In this document: in pieces, positions 8,185 to 15,947 of the stretch | How positions within the stretch are numbered: the stretch's first letter is position 1 | Layout: each line of letters opens with the position of its first letter | Origin: an uncultured Prevotella sp. | GTDB lineage: Bacteria; Bacteroidota; Bacteroidia; Bacteroidales; Bacteroidaceae | DNA: 15,979 nucleotides | Reading direction: 5' to 3' | Assembly: GCA_945827565.1 (NCBI GenBank) | Contig: CALZNR010000004.1 | Coordinates: forward strand, 1 to 15,979 | Notes under the pieces: model-generated | The model's database searches: none | What the model saw: only the letters and a program-made list of their open reading frames with translations | What the model was told of the DNA's origin: nothing | Made by a program: the position numbers and the translations under genes

Positions 8185-9369
8185 TTATACATCCGCTTTC
8201 TGAATAAAAGCAGTCAAGGTCTTGAAAATAATCTTCATATCCAAACTAAAACAATAGGTTTGACCATACCGAATATCCAGTTGTTTCCTTTCTTCTGCAG
8301 ACATATTGCCATTTCTACCTCTTTCTTCTACCTGCCAAAGACCTGTCAATCCTGCAGGAGCCATAAACCTATCTATACAGTCATCGGCCGTTAATTTTTC
8401 CGCTTCATACAAGGGTAGTGGACGGTTACCAACTATTGACATATCACCCTTGAGAATGTTAAACAACTGTGGCAACTCGTCTATACTGTACTTACGGATA
8501 AAACGTCCAACTTTTGTGATGCGAGGATCATTCTCTATTTTCACAAAAGCATTGTTTATTTCTTCTATTTTTTGCTTATTGAAATCATTCTCAGAAACAA
8601 CAAAATCATCTCCGACGAGCATCACTTCCTCATCACTAATCATCAACTCATCTTCATTGTCAGCATTCAATGCCATTTCAAGCATTTCATCAGACATACT
8701 ACCCAATGAATCAGTTTTTTTTGCATACTGATTATGTGTCTTGCTCAAATCTTTAAGTTTTTTCTCCGCATCTACACGCATACTTCGAAATTTCAAAAAA
8801 TCAAATACCGCATAATTGGTGCCTACACGCTTTGATTTGAACAACACAGGTCCCTTACTCTCCAACTTAATAGCAATAGCTGTGATAAGCAAGACAGGAG
8901 AAAGAACAACGATGGCAAGACTTGAAAAGAAGATGTCAAAAATACGTTTCCAAAAAGGTATTTTAAAACGTAACATCTTATGTTTTTTCTCTTCACTGTC
9001 AAATAAGATTCCCTCGCGATCTGCAATAAACTGAATTTTCTTGTTCAATTCCACTATGGATGCCACAGCACTGATGGTATCATTGATACCACACGCCTGA
9101 TAAGCCTTTCTATCTTCATTAGAAAGCTCACCAGTAAGAAGGATAATGTATATGTCTGGACATGTTTTTTTTAGATAGGTGATAGCAACAGTATCCTCAT
9201 TCTTATTCCCTTTTTCCAAGAAAATTATATAATGCTGGCTGCCAGAAGTCTTTTCACACAGCATCGCAGCATCCTTGTAGTTTGTTGTCATTTTCACAAG
9301 TTGCCCTGGAAGGTATTTCAAGCGCTCTTGTGTTTGTGGGTTGTTTCCCAAATAAATAACACCTATCAT
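8185..9369 (-). CDS. Initiating sugar transferase with N-terminal pseudo-receiver domain
   Basis: The C-terminal part of this 394-residue protein is a bacterial sugar transferase (WcaJ/WbaP family), which moves a sugar-1-phosphate onto undecaprenyl phosphate to start each repeat unit. A membrane helix at 143-168 is followed by FLKFRSMRVDAE (191-202), IDELPQLFN with the catalytic Asp-Glu at 297-298, a GNRP at 314-317 where GPRP is usual, and GLWQV at 343-347. Residues 1-118 follow the fold of a response-regulator receiver, but the phospho-acceptor Asp is replaced by Glu52, the acidic pair after strand 1 by Gly8/Asn9 and the conserved Lys by Ala101. An unusual acidic insert occupies about 205-278 of the catalytic core. 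The gene lies 81 bases after a genuine receiver gene. Confidence 0.88.
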   Translation of the reverse strand: MIGVIYLGNNPQTQERLKYLPGQLVKMTTNYKDAAMLCEKTSGSQHYIIFLEKGNKNEDTVAITYLKKTCPDIYIILLTGELSNEDRKAYQACGINDTISAVASIVELNKKIQFIADREGILFDSEEKKHKMLRFKIPFWKRIFDIFFSSLAIVVLSPVLLITAIAIKLESKGPVLFKSKRVGTNYAVFDFLKFRSMRVDAEKKLKDLSKTHNQYAKKTDSLGSMSDEMLEMALNADNEDELMISDEEVMLVGDDFVVSENDFNKQKIEEINNAFVKIENDPRITKVGRFIRKYSIDELPQLFNILKGDMSIVGNRPLPLYEAEKLTADDCIDRFMAPAGLTGLWQVEERGRNGNMSAEERKQLDIRYGQTYCFSLDMKIIFKTLTAFIQKADV

Positions 9370-9399
9370 GTTTCTGAAATTAAATAACTGTTATACTCA

Positions 9400-9431
9400 C
9401 AAATCTCAAGACAATTCTATGATGATTCAAA
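9400..9431 (-). promoter_or_regulatory. Weak candidate promoter before the sugar transferase
   Basis: On the minus strand TTTG (9431-9428) is followed after 20 bases by GAGATTTG (9407-9400), which matches TAnnTTTG at all but the first specified base. Spacing is close to the Bacteroidales norm of about 19. It lies 31 bases before the start at 9369. The match is imperfect and could be chance. Confidence 0.25.
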
Positions 9432-9450
9432 TTGCAAAAAGAGAGTTGCC

Positions 9451-9816
9451 TTAAGGCAGTATCTTTTTAACACGGATTTTCAGTTCCATCGGATTGAATG
9501 GCTTGACGATGTAGTCCACAGCACCAATTTCAAGCAGGCGGATGCGTTCACTTGTTGAATCTTCACTACTCAGCATAATCACAGGGATATGGCGAAACAG
9601 TTCGTTCTGCTTAATCCACTCCAAAAAATCATCGCCTCTCATACCTGGCATTCGAATATCTGAGATAATAAGGTCTGGAGTGTTTCCAGCCTGAAGCCAT
9701 TTTACGCCCTGTAATCCATCAGGCAACCATTGTACATCGTAGTCACTCATAAGGTAAATAGACAGCACCTTCGCTATTGTTTCCTTGTCATCAAGGATTA
9801 AGATCTTTTTTTTCAT
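9451..9816 (-). CDS. Stand-alone response-regulator receiver (REC) protein
   Basis: This 121-residue protein is a single CheY-like receiver domain with no output domain. The phosphorylation site is complete: Asp9-Asp10 (metal site), Asp53 in ISDIRMPG (phospho-acceptor), Ser83 and Lys105 in VKPF. The start is placed at the ATG at 9816 because the product then begins MKKKILILDD, the normal first strand. A longer reading frame reaches 9921, but its extra 35 residues have no counterpart in the family, and its start would lie upstream of the -7 element at 9864-9871. It is the first gene of the polysaccharide cluster, so it probably signals to it by protein contact. No histidine kinase is present nearby. 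The neighbouring sugar transferase carries a dead copy of the same domain. Confidence 0.9.
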   Translation of the reverse strand: MKKKILILDDKETIAKVLSIYLMSDYDVQWLPDGLQGVKWLQAGNTPDLIISDIRMPGMRGDDFLEWIKQNELFRHIPVIMLSSEDSTSERIRLLEIGAVDYIVKPFNPMELKIRVKKILP

Positions 9817-9863
9817 AGTAGAGTTTAACTCAAAATTAGTCAATATATTAACATTCTGAAATG

Positions 9864-9871
9864 CAAAGATA
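9864..9871 (-). promoter_or_regulatory. Bacteroidales -7 promoter element for the polysaccharide cluster
   Basis: The minus strand reads TATCTTTG, an exact TAnnTTTG match, 48 bases before the receiver start at 9816. No clear -33 TTTG is seen at the normal distance. It is the best candidate for the main promoter of the eight-gene cluster and supports the shorter receiver start. Confidence 0.55.
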
Positions 9872-9981
9872 AAAAAATAAATGATAACTGCACGCTTTTT
9901 GCAAAAAAAATCATTTAGCAACCCATTTTAGCAGTAAATGTAAGATTTATTTTGACAATAGACATGTAAATTTAACCTCAA

Positions 9982-10013
9982 TACAATAAATCAGCCAAAA
10001 ATAGGTTATTGTA
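9982..10013. promoter_or_regulatory. Inverted repeat upstream of xylulokinase, possible operator
   Basis: TACAATAA at 9982-9989 and TTATTGTA at 10006-10013 form a perfect 8-base inverted repeat, with a 16-base spacer containing an additional CC/GG pair. It ends 34 bases before the xylulokinase start, in the 231-base divergent gap. The position suits a repressor or activator site or a leader hairpin, but AT-rich sequence makes chance repeats common. No convincing plus-strand TAnnTTTG is present in the gap. The closest is TTATTTTG near 9948-9955. Confidence 0.3.
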
Positions 10014-10047
10014 AATATAAGACATTAATTCAAATAAACATTATATA

Positions 10048-11544
10048 ATGAGTGCACAGTATTTATTAGGCTTAGATGTTGGCAGTAGTTCTGTTAAAGC
10101 CTCTTTGGTAGATGTAAAAAGTGGGAAATGTGTTGCTTCAGATTTTTTCCCAAAACAAGAAGCGCCTATTATGGCTCTGAAAACAGGTTGGGCAGAACAA
10201 GATCCCGAAATGTGGTGGGAGAATTCAAAGAAGTCAATATCTCAGGTACTGAAGGATTCTAATGCCAACCCTGCCAATATAAAAGCCATTGGTATTTCCT
10301 ATCAGATGCATGGACTTGTGTGTGTAGATAAGGACTTGAAGGCTATACGTCCTGCCATTATATGGTGTGATTCTCGAGCTGTACCTTATGGTGAAAAGGC
10401 TTTTTGTGATTTGGGTTCATCATATTGCTTGGGAAATCTGTTGAATTCGCCAGGTAATTTTACAGCAGCTAAATTGGCATGGGTCAAAGAAAATGAACCT
10501 CAAAATTTTGAACGCATACACAAGGTGATGCTCCCTGGAGATTATCTTGCTCTTAAATTGAGTGGAATTGCTAACACCACAGTAAGTGGCTTGAGCGAAG
10601 GTATCATGTGGGATTTTAAACAAAAGAGTGTCGCAGACAAACTGTTTTCTTATTACGGTTTCGACCGTAACTTAATTCCAGATATTGTCCCCACTTTTGA
10701 CATACAATCAACAGTCTCTGTAAAAGCCGCTCAAGAAACAGGACTGGTGGAAGGTACTCCTATCTGCTATAGGGCTGGTGATCAACCTAACAATGCTCTA
10801 AGCTTAAACGTTTTCAATCCAGGAGAGATTGCTTCTACTGCTGGAACTTCTGGTGTGGTATATGGAGTTCTTGATCGGGTAAGTTATGATGAGCAAGGCA
10901 GAGTCAACACTTTTGCACATGTCAATCACACAGACGAATGCACTCGACTGGGCGTATTGCTATGTATTAATGGTACAGGCATCCTCAATGCATGGATAAG
11001 ACGTACCATTGCTCCTGAAGGCATTGGTTATGCACAAATGAATGAGATAGCAAGCAAAGTGGCTATTGGAAGTGATGGCGTATCTATTATTCCGTTTGGT
11101 AATGGTGCCGAACGAGTATTAAGGAATCAAGAAGTAGGATGCTCTATTCATGGTGTCAATTTTATTAAACATGATAAGTCGCATTTGATAAGAGCTGCGC
11201 AAGAAGGTATTGTATTTAGTTTCTGCTATGGAATGGAAATTATGCAGCAGTTGGGAATGAACATCACAAAGATACATGCAGGAAGAGCAAATATGTTCTT
11301 GAGTAACATTTTTAGAAACACCTTATCATCTGTGAGCGGTGCCACTATAGAATTGTACGACACGGATGGTAGTATAGGTGCTGCACGTGGAGCAGGAATT
11401 GGTGCAGGAATGTACAAGGACCATGACGAAGCCTTTCAAACACTGGATAAGTTAGAGGTCATTACTCCTGATGAAAACAATAGACCTGCTTATCTGGAGG
11501 CTTATGACAGGTGGAAAGATGCAGTTAAAATGTACGTGTCATGA
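10048..11544 (+). CDS. xylB: Xylulokinase (FGGY-family carbohydrate kinase)
   Basis: This 498-residue kinase is expected to phosphorylate D-xylulose to xylulose 5-phosphate in the cytoplasm, feeding the pentose phosphate pathway. The N-terminal ATPase-fold motif LDVGSSSVK is at 9-17, MHG at 87-89 in the substrate region, WCDSRA at 106-111, the catalytic-base candidate Asp245 in AGDQPNNAL (243-251), and TAGTSGVVYG at 264-273. The length is normal for the family. The sequence agrees closely with what I recall of the Bacteroides protein annotated xylB. No xylose isomerase or transporter lies nearby, unlike the classical xyl operon, so another pentulose cannot be excluded. The stop overlaps the start of the following oxidoreductase (ATGA). 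An inverted repeat upstream may be its operator. Confidence 0.85.
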   Translation: MSAQYLLGLDVGSSSVKASLVDVKSGKCVASDFFPKQEAPIMALKTGWAEQDPEMWWENSKKSISQVLKDSNANPANIKAIGISYQMHGLVCVDKDLKAIRPAIIWCDSRAVPYGEKAFCDLGSSYCLGNLLNSPGNFTAAKLAWVKENEPQNFERIHKVMLPGDYLALKLSGIANTTVSGLSEGIMWDFKQKSVADKLFSYYGFDRNLIPDIVPTFDIQSTVSVKAAQETGLVEGTPICYRAGDQPNNALSLNVFNPGEIASTAGTSGVVYGVLDRVSYDEQGRVNTFAHVNHTDECTRLGVLLCINGTGILNAWIRRTIAPEGIGYAQMNEIASKVAIGSDGVSIIPFGNGAERVLRNQEVGCSIHGVNFIKHDKSHLIRAAQEGIVFSFCYGMEIMQQLGMNITKIHAGRANMFLSNIFRNTLSSVSGATIELYDTDGSIGAARGAGIGAGMYKDHDEAFQTLDKLEVITPDENNRPAYLEAYDRWKDAVKMYVS

Positions 11545-13115
11545 GATACGAGTACCAAATGCGTGTGTCCCCTCATGTAGTAGCTTCAGCAGATTCTCTC
11601 AAAGAATACATTGCAAGGGAAAAAGGGATAGACGTGAGGACAATCAATGCAGTTCGTATATTAAAGAAAAGCATTGATGCCAGACAACGTACCATTTACG
11701 TCAATTTAAAGGTAATCATATATGCCGATGAAACTCCTCAAGAACCCGTTTACACTCCCATTCATTATCAAGACGTATCTTCTGGGAAAAGAATAATAGT
11801 AGTGGGGGAAGGGCCAGCAGGCCTATTTGCGGCGCTTAGGCTTATCGAAGCAGGATTATGCCCCGTTATTTTAGAACGAGGGAAAAATGTGCGCGATAGG
11901 AAAAAAGATTTATCTCAAATTTCCAAACAGCAATCTATAAATCCAGAAAGCAACTATTGTTTTGGTGAAGGTGGTGCAGGAACATACTCTGATGGGAAAC
12001 TATATACTCGGAGTAAAAAACGTGGGAATGTGGACAAAATACTGAGGGTATTTTGCCAGCATGGTGCGTCCACAGATATTCTATTTGATGCACATCCACA
12101 TATTGGTACAGATAAACTTCCTGCTGTGATCGAAGCAATGCGCCATACTATCCTGCAATGTGGCGGAGAGGTTTATCATCAAACAAAGATGGTTGGTATC
12201 ATTGCTGATGAGAGTAGGAGAGTGGTAGGTGTAGATGCTGTTGACCTGCGGACTGGAGCACAAAGAGTATTTCGGGGACCTGTCATCTTGGCTACTGGCC
12301 ATTCTGCCCGCGACGTTTATAACTTCTTGGCTAATAACCATTTTGAAATTGAGGCGAAAGGTATTGCTGTAGGTGTACGTCTGGAACATCCCTCATACTT
12401 GATTGATCAGATACAGTACCATAGCAAAAATGGTAGAGGAAAATTCCTGCCAGCTGCAGAATACTCTTTTGTGACACAAGTAAATGGAAGAGGAGTGTAT
12501 TCATTCTGCATGTGTCCTGGAGGTTTCGTGATACCAGCTGCCACCGATAAGCAGCAACTGGTGGTCAATGGAATGAGTCCAAGCCATCGAGCAGGAAAAT
12601 GGTCAAACAGTGGAATGGTTGTAGAGACCCATCCGGAAGATGTAGAAGGTGAAGGACCTTTAAAAATGATGCACTGGCAAGAACATCTGGAAAAAATGTG
12701 CTGGCAACAAGCTGGAATGAAACAGACAGCTCCTGCACAACGAATGGAAGATTTTACAAAAGGACGCATCAGCTATGATTTGCCATCCACTTCTTATGCG
12801 CCAGGATTGATTTCTTCACCATTGCATTTTTGGCTTCCTGTACATATTACAGAAAGGCTGCGAAATGGCTTCCTGACATTTGGAAAACAGTGTCACGGTT
12901 TTCTTACGAACGATGCCACTTTGATTGCGATAGAAACAAGAACATCATCTCCTGTAAGAATCACAAGGTGTAACGATACATTGATGCATGTAGGCTTTGA
13001 AGGCTTATTTCCTTGTGGTGAAGGTGCAGGCTATGCAGGTGGCATTGTTTCGGCAGCCATTGATGGAGAAAAATGTGCAGAAAACTGTGCAGAATATATC
13101 AATCAATTGAAATAG
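11541..13115 (+). CDS. FAD-dependent oxidoreductase (COG2509-type, function unknown)
   Basis: This 524-residue flavoprotein belongs to the uncharacterised FAD-dependent dehydrogenase group (COG2509 type). A small N-terminal domain at about 1-75 precedes the dinucleotide-binding fold with VVGEGPAG at 87-94 and an acidic Glu-Arg (112-113) at the end of the second strand, where ribose is bound. YCFGEGGAGTYSDGKL at 139-153 and the C-terminal GEGAGYAGG (493-501), which contacts FAD, are typical of the group. The substrate is unknown for the whole group. It starts inside the stop codon of xylulokinase with an ATGA overlap, so the two are translationally coupled, but no biochemical link is established. 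Its end overlaps a hairpin terminator shared with the convergent fhs gene. Confidence 0.85.
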   Translation: MRYEYQMRVSPHVVASADSLKEYIAREKGIDVRTINAVRILKKSIDARQRTIYVNLKVIIYADETPQEPVYTPIHYQDVSSGKRIIVVGEGPAGLFAALRLIEAGLCPVILERGKNVRDRKKDLSQISKQQSINPESNYCFGEGGAGTYSDGKLYTRSKKRGNVDKILRVFCQHGASTDILFDAHPHIGTDKLPAVIEAMRHTILQCGGEVYHQTKMVGIIADESRRVVGVDAVDLRTGAQRVFRGPVILATGHSARDVYNFLANNHFEIEAKGIAVGVRLEHPSYLIDQIQYHSKNGRGKFLPAAEYSFVTQVNGRGVYSFCMCPGGFVIPAATDKQQLVVNGMSPSHRAGKWSNSGMVVETHPEDVEGEGPLKMMHWQEHLEKMCWQQAGMKQTAPAQRMEDFTKGRISYDLPSTSYAPGLISSPLHFWLPVHITERLRNGFLTFGKQCHGFLTNDATLIAIETRTSSPVRITRCNDTLMHVGFEGLFPCGEGAGYAGGIVSAAIDGEKCAENCAEYINQLK

Positions 13116-13145
13116 AGGAACTTCGTTAAGAAAGTCCCTCTATTT
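13110..13145. terminator. Bidirectional terminator between the oxidoreductase and fhs
   Basis: AAATAGAGG at 13110-13118 pairs with CCTCTATTT at 13137-13145. After one mismatch a further four pairs (ACTT with AAGT) close an 8-base loop. The structure spans the stop codons of both convergent genes, whose ends are only 10 bases apart. T-rich flanks on both sides are modest. It can serve transcripts from either direction. Confidence 0.75.
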
Positions 13146-14799
13146 CATTATTAACTATATCAATCTTCTGAGCTTGAGGTACTTTGGGAAGCCCTGGCAT
13201 GCGCATGATATCACCAGCAATTACAACATTCATCTCTGCCCCCGCATTGATTACAATATCTCGTACATGCAATTCAAAATTTTTCGCTACACCGTATTTT
13301 TTTGCATCTGTAGAAAATGAATATTGGGTCTTTGCAATACAAATGGGGAATTTATCATAACCCAATTCATTGATGAGGGCTATCTTTTTCCGTGCAACAG
13401 AACTGAAGGTTATGAGAGATGCACCATATATTTTAGTTGCCACCTTCTTTATCTTTTCCTCCACGGTTTCTGTATCCTTGTAAGTATAGTGTATTTTCTT
13501 TGAGGGCGATTTTTCGATGGTATTTACAACCAAAGCTGCTAATTCCTCAGCTCCTTTTCCTCCCTCACAGAAAGCATTGTTCACCGCAAATCCAACTCCG
13601 AGACTATTGCAATGCTGTCGGATGGTTTCTATTTCCTCTTCACTATCTGTAGCATACTTATTGAAAGCGACTAACACGGTCTGCCCAAATAAACGTATAT
13701 TGCTAATGTGCTTATCCAAATTTTCAAAGCCCTTCTGTAAACCCTCCATGTTGGGTTTAGTTATATCTTCCAACGCTACCCCCCCATGCATCTTCAGTCC
13801 CTGTGAAGTGACAACTATAACGGTCAACTTAGGTATAAGATTAGCTTTTCGACATTTGATGTTGTAAAATTTTTCCGCACCCAAGTCGGCTCCAAAACCT
13901 GCTTCCGTAATCACATAATCCCCAAAACTCATTGCCATCTTGGTTCCTATGATAGAATTGCATCCGTGAGCAATGTTTGCAAATGGACCTCCATGAATGA
14001 TCGCAGGAGTATTCTCTGTGGTTTGCACCAAATTAGGAGAAAGTGCATCCTTTAGCAAAACTGTAATGGCACCTGATACGCCCAAATCCTTGACTGTAAA
14101 AGGTTTATTATCAATAGTAAAGCCTAACAAGATATTATCAATTCTTCTACGTAAATCATCTATATCCTTTGACAAACAGAGTATAGCCATTATTTCTGAT
14201 GCCGGAGTAATGTCAAAACTTGACTCTCTCATCACACCATTGGTTTTCCCTCCCAATCCAGTGACTATGTATCTTAGGTTGCGATCATTGATGTCAAGAA
14301 CCCTGTTCCATAGGATCTCCTTCATGGCAAAACCATTGTCTTTATTTTGGTATATGTAGTTGTCCAGCAAGGCTGCAATCATGTTGTGTGCAGAGGTTAT
14401 TGCATGGAAATCTCCTGTAAAATGAAGATTTATTTTCTCCATAGGAAGCACCTGTGCATAGCCTCCGCCAGCTGCTCCTCCCTTCAATCCAAAACAGGGT
14501 CCCAATGAGGGTTCTCTTAATGCGCAGAATGCTTTCTTTCCCAATCTATTCAATCCCAATGCCAACCCAATAGAAACAGTGGTTTTCCCTATACCAGCTT
14601 TGGTTGGTGTAATCGCAGTAACCAATACAAGATTACTTTTATTTATTTTTTTCTCATTAAGGATATGCTCGTCAATTTTGGCAATATATCTACCATAATA
14701 CTGTATAGACTCATCGGGAATTCCAGCATCCAAAGCCACATACTTAATTTTTTTCAATTCAACACTTCTTGCAATTTCTATATCTGATTTCATAAGCAT
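13126..14799 (-). CDS. fhs: Formate-tetrahydrofolate ligase
   Basis: This 557-residue cytoplasmic enzyme makes 10-formyl-tetrahydrofolate from formate, tetrahydrofolate and ATP, supplying one-carbon units for purine and initiator-tRNA synthesis. Length is normal for the family. The ATP-binding loop [11 protein letters not shown] is at 64-74, [10 protein letters not shown] with [11 protein letters not shown] at 95-117, [12 protein letters not shown] at 271-282, and [14 protein letters not shown] at 298-311. The P-loop has Ile before GKT where the textbook clostridial enzyme has Glu, probably a lineage variant. The start at 14799 is preferred over the ATG two codons later because AAGG lies six bases upstream. 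It follows the nucleoside phosphorylase gene by 28 bases in the same direction, so it is probably co-transcribed. Transcription ends at the hairpin at 13110-13145. Confidence 0.96.
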   Translation of the reverse strand: MLMKSDIEIARSVELKKIKYVALDAGIPDESIQYYGRYIAKIDEHILNEKKINKSNLVLVTAITPTKAGIGKTTVSIGLALGLNRLGKKAFCALREPSLGPCFGLKGGAAGGGYAQVLPMEKINLHFTGDFHAITSAHNMIAALLDNYIYQNKDNGFAMKEILWNRVLDINDRNLRYIVTGLGGKTNGVMRESSFDITPASEIMAILCLSKDIDDLRRRIDNILLGFTIDNKPFTVKDLGVSGAITVLLKDALSPNLVQTTENTPAIIHGGPFANIAHGCNSIIGTKMAMSFGDYVITEAGFGADLGAEKFYNIKCRKANLIPKLTVIVVTSQGLKMHGGVALEDITKPNMEGLQKGFENLDKHISNIRLFGQTVLVAFNKYATDSEEEIETIRQHCNSLGVGFAVNNAFCEGGKGAEELAALVVNTIEKSPSKKIHYTYKDTETVEEKIKKVATKIYGASLITFSSVARKKIALINELGYDKFPICIAKTQYSFSTDAKKYGVAKNFELHVRDIVINAGAEMNVVIAGDIMRMPGLPKVPQAQKIDIVNNEIEGLS

Positions 14800-14827
14800 T
14801 TATTACCTTAAAATCACATGTACTTAT

Positions 14828-15700
14828 CTAAATTCTTTCTAGAACAATATTTATTAGTTCTTCAATCTTCTGCCTGTAGTTGGTATCTGAATTGCCAGCA
14901 ACTCTGTTAGCAATCACTGTACACACCGTCACAGCCCTATGTCCTAACAATTTAGAAAGACCTGCCACAGCAGAACTTTCCATTTCATAGTTGGTTACCT
15001 TTAGCCCATTATATTCAAACGAAATTATTTTCTCATTCTGGTGTGGATCTGCAAGTGGAATACGTATTTGGCGACCTTGTGGACCATAAAAACCTCCACA
15101 CGAAATAGTTATTCCGTGCACCATATCATCCCCTGCAATACATTCTGCAAGTGTGTTGTCTGCATGAATCGCATACGGAAAGGGGATTCCGATATTTCCA
15201 GTCCATCCCAAATGTCCAATCAGTTTTCTTTCCAGTTGTAGGTTACACACAGCGTTGCGTCCTTGATAAAAATTCAAAAGTCCATCAAAACCAATAGAAA
15301 TATCCGAACAGATAAACGCTCCCACAGGAGTATATGTTTGCAATCCTCCACAAGTGCCAATCCTCACTATGTCAAGTGATTTCTGCTCCAGATTATCCTC
15401 ACGTTTGTTCAAATCAATGTTTGTCAAAGCGTCTAGTTCCGTAAGTACTATATCAATGTTGTCACATCCAATTCCCGTTGAAATCACAGAAACACGTTTA
15501 TCTCGATAGGTGCCAGTAATAGTATGAAACTCTCTGTTTTGAATTTCAAACTCAATTCTATCCAAATAACGTCCAATAAGATTTACACGTTCTGGATCTC
15601 CTACCAAAATAATTTTTTGGGCAAGATTTTCAGGATGAAGATGAAGATGAAAAATACTGCCATCTTCATTCAAAATAAGTTCTGATGGTTTGTATTTCAT
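14828..15700 (-). CDS. Nucleoside phosphorylase (uridine phosphorylase-like)
   Basis: This 290-residue protein belongs to the NP-I nucleoside phosphorylase family, which splits ribonucleosides with phosphate to base plus ribose 1-phosphate for salvage. GDPERV at 34-39 and RIGTCGG at 113-119 form the phosphate site, and NYEMESSAV at 237-245 carries the ribose-binding Met-Glu-Ser. FYGPQGRQ at 204-211 sits in the base-recognition region. Overall it looks closest to uridine phosphorylases, although base preference cannot be settled by eye. The start overlaps the stop of the small upstream gene by four bases (ATGA), and fhs follows after 28 bases. The pairing of nucleoside salvage with one-carbon supply is consistent with a nucleotide-metabolism operon. 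Confidence 0.9.
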   Translation of the reverse strand: MKYKPSELILNEDGSIFHLHLHPENLAQKIILVGDPERVNLIGRYLDRIEFEIQNREFHTITGTYRDKRVSVISTGIGCDNIDIVLTELDALTNIDLNKREDNLEQKSLDIVRIGTCGGLQTYTPVGAFICSDISIGFDGLLNFYQGRNAVCNLQLERKLIGHLGWTGNIGIPFPYAIHADNTLAECIAGDDMVHGITISCGGFYGPQGRQIRIPLADPHQNEKIISFEYNGLKVTNYEMESSAVAGLSKLLGHRAVTVCTVIANRVAGNSDTNYRQKIEELINIVLERI

Positions 15701-15939
15701 AACCCGCTATTTTCAATATTTCTGATTGTTTTCTCAAGCTGTTCTAACTTCACTTCCACTATTTCAAATTCTTTTTCCGTTTCTCGTAGTATTGATTCCA
15801 TTTGTTTCCTTTTACTTAAGTTTGCATTCTCATAGAGAACACGCAAATCTGTCAAAGTAGCAGTCAAACTCTGATACTTTTGCCTGTATTTCATATAATC
15901 TCGCACAAAGCTCCTACTACTCTGCTTGAACTGTGTCAC
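15697..15939 (-). CDS. Small coiled-coil protein of unknown function, possibly 5'-truncated
   Basis: I do not recognise this protein. From the GTG at 15939 it is 80 residues. An ATG at 15894 would give 65. It has no signal peptide or membrane helix. From about residue 18 on it is almost entirely charged helix with heptad-like Leu/Ile spacing (for example LTDLRVLYENANL and VKLEQLEKTI), so a coiled coil is likely. The reading frame stays open through the last genomic base at 15947, and the first in-frame stop upstream lies inside the sequencing adapter, so the real start may be beyond the contig edge. Its stop overlaps the nucleoside phosphorylase start (ATGA), pointing to a shared operon. Confidence 0.6.
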   Translation of the reverse strand: MTQFKQSSRSFVRDYMKYRQKYQSLTATLTDLRVLYENANLSKRKQMESILRETEKEFEIVEVKLEQLEKTIRNIENSGL

Positions 15940-15947
15940 TTGAGTGT

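Noticed and set aside
8306..8731. 141-codon plus-strand reading frame
   Set aside because: It is antisense to the sugar transferase, with Ser-rich content produced by the acidic codons of the real strand.
107..9816. Invertible (phase-variable) promoter of the kind that controls Bacteroides capsules
   Set aside because: No paired inverted repeats of useful length flank either promoter candidate, and no recombinase gene is in the window.
9817..9921. N-terminal extension of the receiver reading frame to a start at 9921
   Set aside because: The 35 extra residues are hydrophobic and A/T-driven, receivers begin at the MKKKILILDD strand, and the -7 promoter element lies inside the extension.
12081..12769. 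Minus-strand reading frames opposite the FAD oxidoreductase
   Set aside because: They have no family features and overlap a well-supported gene.
1..15947. CRISPR arrays, tRNA or rRNA genes, insertion sequences
   Set aside because: No regularly spaced repeats, no cloverleaf or rRNA sequence and no transposase were seen. Intergenic gaps are all under 235 bases.
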